The position numbers were made by a program, and so were the translations under genes. From NCBI GenBank assembly GCA_014607495.2, contig CP053157.1, positions 6,262,001-6,326,000 on the forward strand: DNA of 64,000 nucleotides. Direction: 5' to 3'. The stretch comes from Carposina sasakii. Lineage: Eukaryota > Arthropoda > Insecta > Lepidoptera > Carposinidae. Under the pieces are notes generated by a model. It made no database searches. It saw only the letters and a program-made list of their open reading frames with translations, and was not told the DNA's origin. Positions 54,173 through 64,000 of this stretch are shown here, in pieces. Position 1 is the first letter of the stretch; the number at the start of each line of letters is the position of its first letter.

Positions 54173-55265
54173 CTGACAACGTTTAACCCAATTCCAATAA
54201 TCGAAACTCAAAAGTAAACAACTATGGCAAACTATCTCTCATATGAATACAAACATGTTAATTAACATTACGCAATGTTTTTGTATGTCAATATAACCAC
54301 GTGAGCAATACAAAATACCCCGTGACAGAAAACGCAATGGCCGTACCCCACTTTACTTAGTTTTCGCAACTGCGGGTAATGTAAAGCTACGTGCATATCG
54401 ATAGTATTATCCCCTATTCAAGAGAAGCCAGGCATAGTGGGGGAAAGATGGAATCTGACAAAGGGGCACAGTTTTACAGGAGAAGGTAAAGGATATAATC
54501 AGCCACTGGGCACAGTTTTTCAAACGGTAACCATTCTGAAAGTAAAGGTAAAAGCTTGGTAAAAGGGTATAATTTAATTTTGACATAATTGACAAATTTA
54601 TTTTGATGTTTACAGGGTCGATAGAAAGTTTCTTTATAAAAGCTACTGTACGCGTAAACGAAAACTAAAATTCAATTTAAAATAACCATATAAGTATTAG
54701 CGGTGTTGTTACAAACCCGCGTCTAAAGTTAATCACTATTTAAAAATGACATAATTTGATATCATATGTATGACAGCAAAATATATAGAATATATTATAT
54801 CTGTCGAATTTAGGTAATGTTTAGCTTAAATAATGTTTAAATTCTTTTGTGATAACGTGATAGATCTGCAAATGAACTTTTCCTATAAGGCTTTAAATTC
54901 ATTTTCTCCAGCGTCAGTCGTAGCCTCCATAAAAAAATACTTTTTCTATTTACTTACTATCGCAATTGTAAAACTATTCCACGTTTTCCTCTATCACCAA
55001 TTTTCCACATGTCTACATAAGGAAATCGGCTCCAAAGACAATGTAGGTCGACAATTTAATTGTAACGCAATTATATTTTGCTTCTATGTGCACACCACCT
55101 TACCGCAGTCACATGACCCGCGTCACATGCGCCCGCGCAATCGCGGAAGAATGCCGCTTTCTCCGCAGTTCACGACATGCTCCCAGGTATGGAGGGGACT
55201 TGTTGAAGCTGAACTGTGCACCTTGGAACTAATTGGTATACATAACATACAAACGCGCTAATAGT

Positions 55266-55414
55266 TCAGCACCCCAATTTCTGTTAAAGTTTCGAGCAGA
55301 AACGCCGTCCACGTCGAATTTCTACAACAGTTTCAGCTGTGCACACGTCGAAATTTTCAATAGCAAACACGCGTACCTCCGTCGTTCACAGCTGCAAACT
55401 TTACTAGAATAGGG
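55266..55414. mobile_element. Short foldback element
   Basis: CAGCACCCCAATTTCTGTTA at left pairs with TTTACTAGAATAGGGGTGCA at right; about 25-bp imperfect arms. Confidence 0.45.
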
Positions 55415-56019
55415 GTGCAAGGTTCTAGTATCAATAGATTTGTCATAAGCTACAATAGCAGCATAAGTCATCTCTACTTGTAGCGTATACCTCAACTTTA
55501 CTGATAAGTGATATTTAATATAATTATATTTCAATTATATTAGATAATGATTATCAAGTGCATAAAGTCTATATGAATCTCTACTTGTAGTAATTCCTAT
55601 TATTACCTATAAGCCAAGTGATCCAATCGCTTTATATTTTTTTCCGTGCTACTTGTATAGTGACGTTGTTAATATACCGTATTGATGGGTACCTACGTAA
55701 ATATGCATAGTTTTTTAATGCAATGCTTAATTAACGACCTATTTCGTATAACCGTAAAAATAATAGATTAAAGCTATAAATTCAGACTGCATTTGCCACG
55801 GCTATTATACGAAATGTAATATAATATCATTGCATATTATATCTTTTCATATTCGCATATATTTAGAATTAGCATAGAAATAGCTATCATGTGATCATTG
55901 CAACAAACTCAAATAGTATGTGTAGTAACAAAATAATGACTTCACACTGAATTGCAGTGCATCATTACATTTAAAACGTATGAGACAAATGTATACATAA
56001 ACATACATAAAAATCACGC

Positions 56020-56520
56020 CTCTTTATTTTATTTATTTTTTATTTATTAAATTAGAAAGCCAACATAATACATAACAGTTCCGTTAAGATACAAGTTGGA
56101 CAGGAGCACACGATAATATTATGTATCACAATTACAGGCTAGCACAACTTTTACAATAAATTAAGTAAAACAATTTAACCATTATTTAAGCAATGAAGCG
56201 TATTAAAACAAAAGCGTGGACTAAATTGTATTAATCGATTGAAAAACTTTATGCTTAAATACATTTACAAGATCACCAGTTATATCAATGTTTACTGATT
56301 TGGATAATTTGTTGTAGGTATCCATTAATCTTGTCAGAGGAGAATGCCTCTTTCCCGGAGGGGACGTATTAACCATTGCAATAACTGTGGGTAAGCACGA
56401 ACCTTTTTACGCGGCGTAACGCTAGCGACTCGCTAGCAAAATCTATGTGATTTGACAGTTTGACGATAGTGTTACGGACTATCGAGAGGTTCGTGCTTAC
56501 CCCTCTGATCTTGAGAGATT
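56020..56520. mobile_element. Unclassified repeat-like unit carrying MITE D at 56,388-56,507
   Basis: The outer sequence (TTTATTTATTAAATTAGAAA...) looks like a reversed LINE 3' region but is not proven. The inner MITE D is nearly identical to 10,904-11,023 and complete: GGTAAGCACGAACCTTTTTA to GAGGTTCGTGCTTACCCC. Confidence 0.5.
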
Positions 56521-57310
56521 ATTTGCATATCTCGTATTTAATCTACAACTGCTTTAGTACGAAGTTTAAAATTTGGAACCAAAAAATCACCACAAATAGG
56601 AGGTGGCTGTTATGAAAAATTATCACTGTAATTTTCACGAAATATGTCGAACAAAAATTAATTATTTGAATTACAAATCTAGATAAGATCTCTATTATAA
56701 TTTATAACCAATAGATCACCCACCTACTTGCTCTTAGTATAGTTAATGCCTATATATTAAGTTTATTTAGCCACAAATTATTTATAAAATATTTTCAAAA
56801 ATGAAAGAGCTCATCGAAAACTCATTTCGTATATTTTGTAAGTTATCGTTATGTCGCCATTACGTAATAAGACAGTTTTATGGCAAATTTTGGCCGGTCT
56901 ACTTACTTTGCGTGTCACGAGTCACGAGTTTATTTTGTTAGTATTAAATAATAAATATTTATGGCCGTAACAAATGCTAAATTAGAGTGCATCTTCAAAT
57001 AATCCGAGGGGAGAAATTAGATACAACATTTTGAAAATTAAAAATACAGGGTTTTTGTTTTTGAGATTTTTTCTTTCAAAATTAAAGAATGTTACATGTT
57101 AAGGTGACTCCGTGCTCAATAATAATTCCAAAACGCATGTACCTACTGAGTTTATTTATTAAAGTTTCGAGAAAGTTTCACGCATTTTTCGAGTCCCACG
57201 GATTTTTTGAAATCTACATAGATCGCGAACAATGTTTCAAATCTTCAACGTAACAGTCATTCCAAATTCAAATTGGATAGTTCATCGTTCATACTTTGCC
57301 TATATATTTG

Positions 57311-57420
57311 ACACTAGTGGACGCCTGCAACTCCGCGCCCGATCATACATACTGCAGAACAAACAAAATGTCGAAATTATCCGGGATAAAAATGTTAACC
57401 CGGGATAATGCCTATGTGTT
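57311..57420 (-). mobile_element. Helitron-like family F fragment
   Basis: CACTAGTGGACGCCTGCAAC, AAATGTCGAAATTATCCGGG, then a second GGGATAATGCC block as in 5,082-5,368. Confidence 0.55.
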
Positions 57421-58039
57421 ATTTTTTTTTTTCACACTTAAACACATAACATTTTTATTTACGAAAATAAAATATTATAAGTAACAGGGTGTTGGACTAA
57501 ATTGTAATCCTAGCAAAGTCCACTGTTATTCTTATATGTAAGCTATATTATTGTGAAGTTTTATTAAAATACATTCAGTAGTTTTTGCGCAAAAGAGCAA
57601 CTAACATACATCCTCACAAACTTTCGCGTTTATAATATTAGTCGGATTATTATGAGTGATTGAAATGTGTGCGTTTGCCAAATTATCTGCAAAGTGGCAG
57701 AAAAAGGAACTACATTCACCACGTTGAAATATCATTTCGTTCGGTAACACACGGCGACATCTTCAGTTTACTAATAAGTTGGTAAATCGACTAGAGAAAT
57801 GTGACACACATACGAGTAACTAAGGGTTTCCACACATGCTGCGGTGTTAATTCACGATGCGACGTTGTCGCTTCGTGGAAATCTACTCGTATCTACTTAT
57901 TTTTTTAGTTAATAAACTAAAAGTATAAAGTTAATAAACTATAAGTAAATACTCACTAAAGTGGGTACTAAGCAAAGGTATATAAATACATAGAAAAGCA
58001 TAATTCCATTCCATAACTCGGAAACAAACATCATATATT

Positions 58040-58120
58040 AGATATTCATCATATCAATGTTTGCACCTACCGGGATTCGAACTCAAGACCTATAGCATTA
58101 TATCGACGACACAGGTGGGT
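58040..58120 (-). mobile_element. tRNA-derived SINE (type 1), inverted
   Basis: CAATGTTTGCACCTACCGGG and ATTCGAACTCAAGACCTATA. Confidence 0.55.
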
Positions 58121-58317
58121 AAATAAATATAATATTCTATGCTCGAAAACACACTATTCAATTATTACGATGGGCGCGGCGGCGGCGGCGGAATATTCTA
58201 TAAAATAAGCATTCATAGGTAATAAATGAATATAAATAAATAAATGAAATAAAATTTAAGTAAATCTAGAATAACAGTATAAGTTCGCTATGATACTGTT
58301 GTAGTACCTGCATACAT

Positions 58318-58883
58318 ATATGAATGGGGTAGCCAAAGCGTTCCCTAAAACTTATGCAGAACTTCCTACCTATATCGGCCAATATCACGTTGTCTACGCT
58401 CTGTTGCTCCCAATCATTGACTATGCTGATGTCTGCTACCCAGATATTACAGAGGAACTCTTAGATAAGTTGAACCGCCTTTTCAACATGTGTATTCGAT
58501 ATATTTTTGGATTGCGTAAATATGACCACATATCCCAATATCGTGCACAGCTAAACTGGCTCAATAAGATGTCTAATAAGACATCGACGTAATCTTCACC
58601 TACTTTCCTTCTTGTTCAATACCCTGAACCATCCTCTTGCTCCCCAATACATTTCCGAACGCTTCGAGTTCTCCTCCTGCGATAGACCACTCCGGTCTAG
58701 CCGCAACAAACCCTCCGTGAGCCCGAGCGCAATGCTGCTTTGTATTCTGACTCTTTTACTACCACTGCTGTTCGCTTATGGAACGATCTACCAGTAACGA
58801 TTCGGGAGTCTTCTAATGTGGAGGTATTTAAGTTGAGAGTAACTGAGCACTACAGAAGAGTCCAGAACCTGGCCCATATCTAA
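58318..58883 (+). pseudogene. LINE reverse-transcriptase C-terminal region, frameshifted
   Basis: Three successive frames hold parts of one polymerase tail: LLLPIIDYADVCYPDITEEL and IRYIFGLRKYDH in the first, QYISERFEFSS in the second, and TAVRLWNDLPVTIRESSN with VFKLRV before TAA at 58,881 in the third. This order is that of Jockey/I-like elements. At least two frameshifts make it dead. The catalytic core upstream is absent. Confidence 0.75.
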
Positions 58884-60285
58884 TGTCGTATTATGTGTAA
58901 GTATGTACTAATTATAGAATTAAGTGTGCTTAGCTACTAGAGCTTGTTATACAATATTTATTTTTATGTATATCCTATCTGTAAAATATTGCCATAACAA
59001 TTTTATTGTCTCAAGTACTCGTAACTGCCTAAGACTCAATGATTGCCACGTTTGATCTTGCGTCCCGCGATTTCCTAATACTCGTATCTACCTATAGTTC
59101 CTTTTGTAGTACCTAATATGAATTTACCCTCAGATAATAATGTCAGCCAGTAAATAGTCAGTTAAAAGGAGATTGGGAAACCAATGTATGGGGCCTGATC
59201 TTTAACACAATTTTTTATCGTAAAAAAGTCTATGAATCTTGTTTCTGCAACCACAGAAAGTGAGATAATATAGTGTCAAATTCGATTAATAAATATCACT
59301 TTCCTATATGTTGTAATGGCTGAGAAAAATCGACTTAACTAATGCCAATTTTAGCGATTCGTCATCTTAATATTCTGTTCTTGCAAATTCTGTAACATAA
59401 CTGAAAGGCGACGTTCCTAAAAAAATAAATTCTAAAAGTGGAAGAGCATACAATATATAAAACGATTGCTTCTTATTTAAAAAAAAAATTAAAAATAAAC
59501 TTATTGCATCGAATTCTCAATATGCTGACTGGCTTACGGAATTAAACTCGCCATTGCAATACTAGGTTTAAAATAGTTTAAATCAACGGGTTATTTATTA
59601 CATACTGTGCTTTTGCCAAACACCACTGGCAGAGGGCCACACGCTGTTTCCATGACCTCTAAAAAAGAGATATATAGGTACTACATAACAAAAGTGTTTC
59701 CACTTCGAAACATAACTTAAAATATTACGCATAAGTAAGTAATATAATTGAATAATAAACTTGCAAAAATAAAGCTTCCCCATACAGATTCTCTTTACTA
59801 ACTTCTTAATAAATGAAGTTACAAAATAATAACTAAAAGACAACACGCATATCCTGTTTTCTTCAAAAGGATTGCATAAAATATAATCCGGTTCAACGAA
59901 CCAGGAAAATCAAGATTAGAACCATCACGAGACTAAGTAAAAATTACTGTAAGTATGATATGTGGCAGGTAGTAAGTAAGTACTTTATCTTGATTCTCTG
60001 AAAAACCTGGGATTTGACAACATTAAAATGCGTGAATCACACGTAACGGATTGCCGAGGTGTTATTGCAAAGTTATAACTGGGAAGAGTAATTTTAAAAT
60101 AGTTGCGACACTGTTTAAATTTGAGACATGTATTTAGAAATTTATGATCAGCCTGAATCATAATTGTGACAACCACAATTGCGTACACCTAATTTAAGAT
60201 AGATTTTATGGGATTTCACCAACCTAGACCAGGTATCTAAAACCATATAAAAACAATAAATCTGAATAAGTATTTCTTGCAGACT
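58884..60285. other. AT-rich intergenic stretch
   Basis: Nothing firm. A possible - strand terminal exon near 59,598-59,658 is discussed in the findings. Confidence 0.35.
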
Positions 60286-60508
60286 TAAGCCTCGAGCACA
60301 CCGGATGCGTATGCGTACACGTAAGCGTAGACGTACACGTACCTCTGAGTTGTAATGTATGGAACTGTATAGGCACGGGCAGACCGGATGCGTATGCGTA
60401 GACGTAAGCATAGACGTCAAGCGGTGACAGTTCCATACATTAAACTCAGAGGTACGTGTACGTCTACGGTTACGTGCACGCATACGCATCCGGTGGGCTC
60501 GAGGCTTA
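60286..60508. mobile_element. Foldback element with CGTA-rich arms
   Basis: TAAGCCTCGAGCACACCGGA at left pairs with ATCCGGTGGGCTCGAGGCTTA at right. Arms of about 85 bp run through repeated GTATGCGTA / ACGTACACGTA to CTCAGAGGTACGTGTACGTC. The centre repeats GACCGGATGCGTATGCGTAG directly. Confidence 0.8.
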
Positions 60509-61520
60509 AAAACAACAGTTAAGTACTGAAATATTGTTAAGTGTGTAACTGAAAATATTGCTTTTAAACCTTTGCTTGAATTCTAGCATCAAGTCAATAT
60601 GTAGATACTATTTTCTTATCTTGCCAAAGTATTGTAGTTAGATTTCTAACGTACACTTAAATTTAACCGAAAACCATTCATAGGTACCTACGAGTACCAA
60701 CAATTGACGATGGTAGTCACGAGTTCGACTCACGCGCATCCTTGGTGGTAAACGGTAGACGTGTCCCTTCTCCCACTGCCATTACAAGTTACATAGCGTT
60801 TATATGAAAACTTTAATATCAAATCAATAGATTGCAAAACAAAATACAATATTGGCAATAATACTTGAAAATTTGGGACTGATTGACCTTACAAGCGAAG
60901 TCAATCAAATTGATTTTTTGTTTGTTTTTGATTGCATTTCATCGATGGGCTGGCTGAGATTAAAATATGAAAACGAATATAGTGTGCTTTTGATTTTAAT
61001 TAACTTCATTTTACACATGACTCTTGGTAATATCACAAGGAGCCCAGTAGGTAAGCAAACATTTTTTTTAACTACGAAAAAGAAAATTCTGTTTATTTTT
61101 ATATGCTATTAGATTCTGCCCCAACGCCCTTATTTGAGTCCTCAAATTTGAAAATCGTATAGTCTGGTTTGTCCTACTCTTGGAAGCATTATAACATAGT
61201 TGTGTTTTCAGAAACCATGCTTAAAGATAGAGCTAAAGATCTGTATTATACTGGACTATTCATAACAAACTTGCTTATTTAGTAAGCATATTTTAACAAA
61301 ACATACCATTTTGCTGTGGTTTTCTTATCATACATCTCAAATTACGCAATATAACAAATACCAGAATACAAGCATGTAGGAGTGGCTCATAATTCTTAGT
61401 TCTTCTTTAAGAAATACGGGCGCAGGTACACTATTATTAATTCGGATTGGAACAGTGTAATCTGCTGAGATGGATCTTGGGTAGGGTGAATCGACTTGTT
61501 ACTGGTCGGGTTAAAATTGT
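60509..61520. other. AT-rich intergenic stretch
   Basis: Apart from a weak tRNA-like GAGTTCGACTCACGCGCATC at about 60,721, I see no feature. Confidence 0.35.
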
Positions 61521-61711
61521 TCATCATTTTCATCATTATCAGCCTATTGCAGTCCACTGCTGGACGTAGGCCTACCTCAGGGCACACCACAAGACTGCCA
61601 TGAAGGGTATTTGCCCATAGTCACCACGCTGGACAGACGGGTTGGTGACCGCAGTTTGTATTTTGGACTATGTTGTCAACACGGGCACCTGCCGGCACCA
61701 CGCGGCTAGTA
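61521..61711 (-). mobile_element. Repeat family A, internally deleted inverted copy
   Basis: TCATCATTTTCATCATTATC, CACCACGCTGGACAGACGGG, then a jump from GTTGTCAACACGGGCACCTG straight to GCCGGCACCACGCGGC. Confidence 0.7.
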
Positions 61712-62084
61712 TAAAATTATAATATTGTTATTCTCATTTAATATTCCGCCGTTAGATTGATAATAATACATAGCAGTAAGTTATACGTTACTAGACATCT
61801 ACATAATGGATTTTTCAATAGTTCACGCGGAAACACGGGTTTTCATTAGTATTACGCGCAGAATTTCAGCGGGCACTTTTCATGCTTGCATAATGCAATG
61901 TTCCTAAATACTGAGTTTTACAGCTATTTTAATAATTCTAAATTTTTTCACCAAGTGTTATCATTCTTAAGTAGTTTATCGAGATTACTGGGCGCTACAA
62001 AATGTTGGATTATACAAAGAGACATAACCCTATTGGTTTTCTTTGACTATACTTATATTATAAAATTATTAATAAAGAAATGGA

Positions 62085-62160
62085 AAAAATTTCTCACCCG
62101 GGTGGGAATCGAACCCACGACCTCTGCATCCGTGCCAGCGCTCTTATATTATCACTAAAT
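62085..62160 (-). mobile_element. tRNA-derived SINE head
   Basis: The - strand reads GAGGTCGTGGGTTCGATTCC, then CACCCGGGTGAGAAA. It has a perfect B box but is not a complete cloverleaf. Confidence 0.55.
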
Positions 62161-62716
62161 AATGTGGTCACCACTCACTATGCGTATTACCCTAGTAACG
62201 AGTATTTCGTGGCTAGTGAAGGGTCTAAATGCACATTTATCATAGGCCATTGTTTTGAAACCAGTATTACTTGACTAGGTTTAATGCAACACGATGCATT
62301 GCAACCGAATCTAGTTTCAAAGATATATCTAGACACGGATATAGCACACTATGCTGATACCCATATGTAGGTACCTACTCTTAATTTTTATTGAACATAG
62401 GAAGTGCAGTAGTTTAGGAGCAAACAAACACACACAACACACAAACAAAAATATACAATAAATGTTAAATGAGGCCCATAGCCCATCATAATATTTTCTA
62501 TCTAAATTTTTGATACATGTTACGTACCTGTAGACTCTTTTTAACATAATTACATGACTGAAACGACATTGAAATTTTCGGACAAGCTTACGAACCATTG
62601 TGTTTTGCGAAAGCTTGTCGAATTGTGTACAGAGTACCTAATTACATATACCTATATGCTGAAAGTGAAATTCGTAAATATTTGTTCCTACACTAGGTAC
62701 TTGTTACTTCATGATA

Positions 62717-63011
62717 TTATAAGCAGAGGTCGGAATTAGGTAGAGTCATTTATGTACTTGCACTGATTTCATACAGCGAAAGAATAAAGTGGATATGCCT
62801 CAAATTCCGGTATTAATTTTAAAGAGCAGAAATTTTATGTTAATTATCTTTGTTTTATTTGTCTATCTCTGAGGGTTTTATTATTATTTATTTGTAATAT
62901 TGTTGGCCACACGGGATTGTCCATTAGAAATCCTGGGAAGGTCCACATTAATATCAACATTTCGATGCAAGTACATAAATGACTCTACCTAATTCCGACC
63001 TCTGATTATAA
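62717..63011. mobile_element. Foldback MITE with near-perfect 46-bp arms
   Basis: TTATAAGCAGAGGTCGGAAT at left pairs with ATTCCGACCTCTGATTATAA at right, continuing through AGGTAGAGTCATTTATGTAC. About 295 bp, AT-rich centre. Confidence 0.8.
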
Positions 63012-64000
63012 GTCAAGAGGTATATGTGATTGTCTTACTTTAAACTTAATTATAATTTTTGATGGAATATAGGGTTATCGAACGCAGTATGCTGTTAATG
63101 ATTGACGAGATGAAAATACTATTGTAAAATTATGATAAAAAAGTTGAATTAAATGTTAAATTATTTGTTAGGTATATTTTTATATTGTGTTTTTTTATGA
63201 TTTGGTTGCGCACGTATGATTTCCTCATGTTTTGCTAATAATTTAATTTTAACTGGTTGGCTGGAAGAAATCTCTGCAAAAGATTAGCTCGCCTTTGTAC
63301 ATTATCTTTGTCATTGTTTTATCTTTTGTGTTATGCTGTGTACAATAAAGAATAAGAGAAGTCTCCAGTAAGTACCTATTTCTGAAAAGCAAGTATGAAA
63401 TATCCCATTTAAGACAAGGCATCATGAAATCTTCTAGATTCAGAACTGTGACGTCATAAGACAGGTTCCTTTGTTGCTTTCACTCAATAATCGGCCCGGA
63501 TATATTACAGTTGCGTAAGAGCCCACATGCTTGTCCTGCAAGTATTGTTCTGTCGCCATTTTCTGCGCCATTTCGAGTTTTATACGAGTAGCATCCATGT
63601 CAGTATTAAATTGGCAATAAAAAGATTATTTAGTTGCTTAAAAAATTGTACATAGGAATGTTATTATTATTTATTTATTTTTGAGACTTCTTTGAGACAA
63701 ACAAACCATGTAGAAAAATAGTAAAAAATACTATTACCTAGTTGGTAGAGCTACTTCGGTACAACAAAGCCACATCTATTTATTCAGTTTTAAACACTTT
63801 ACATAATACCAGGGTACTTTATTCCTGGGGATTTACTTTGGTCCAAACCAGAACAAAAAATTAAACTTTGCGTCACGATGCTTGTCATTGCAGTTCGGTA
63901 GATTTATTACGGTATTTCACGTTAATAAAACTGTATTTCCGATTGAGCCAAACTTAACCCCCAATGTTATTTGAAAATTTGAAAAATTGCTTAGATTAAC
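63012..64000. other. AT-rich end of the window
   Basis: No gene, RNA or recognised repeat seen. Confidence 0.4.

Noticed and set aside
54833..55261. 142-codon + frame
   Set aside because: No recognisable domain, AT-driven composition in its first half and no splice or promoter context.
61886..62158. Frame ending TRVGIEPTTSASVPALL
   Set aside because: A well-known spurious translation of a reversed tRNA-like SINE head, not a protein.

Overview
The window is nuclear DNA from an insect, almost certainly a moth or butterfly (Lepidoptera). The genes are intron-rich with GT-AG splice sites. The space between exons is AT-rich and packed with short repeats of lepidopteran type: elements ending in ATG/TCATC runs, Helitron-like ends of the form CTAGTGGACGCCCGCGACT, tRNA-derived SINEs and many foldback MITEs. 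There are no bacterial-type operons, CRISPR arrays or rRNA genes.

Region 1 (about 1-25,000, + strand) is one gene of twelve coding exons. It encodes a 639-residue SLC26-family anion transporter of the SLC26A11 type (sodium-independent sulfate anion transporter), with a membrane domain followed by a C-terminal STAS domain. All exon phases join and sum to 1,920 nt. Its introns carry SINEs, MITEs and LINE fragments. The last intron holds two decayed tandem copies of the STAS exon just before it.

Region 2 (25,659-28,607, - strand) holds the last four exons of a lysine-rich protein with a conserved-looking C-terminal block; its first exon is not certain. Region 3 (32,814-35,197, - strand) is a compact gene with a TATA box, a signal peptide and long aspartate tracts, encoding a 286-residue secreted acidic protein. 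Splice phases allow regions 2 and 3 to be one locus with alternative 3' ends. The SLC26 gene and region 2 are convergent.

Region 4 (35,200-64,000) shows no convincing host gene. It holds SINEs, Helitron-like fragments, MITEs, a Harbinger-like element nested in another MITE, decayed LINE reverse-transcriptase tails, and long AT-rich stretches in which I see nothing. An 0.87-0.91 kb element occurs in opposite orientations at 27,471 and 42,787, flanking region 3.

I found no clearly new biological system. The strongest leads are the possible shared locus of regions 2 and 3, the exon-11 tandem decay series, the inverted 0.9 kb pair, and the Harbinger-like element with a transposase remnant.
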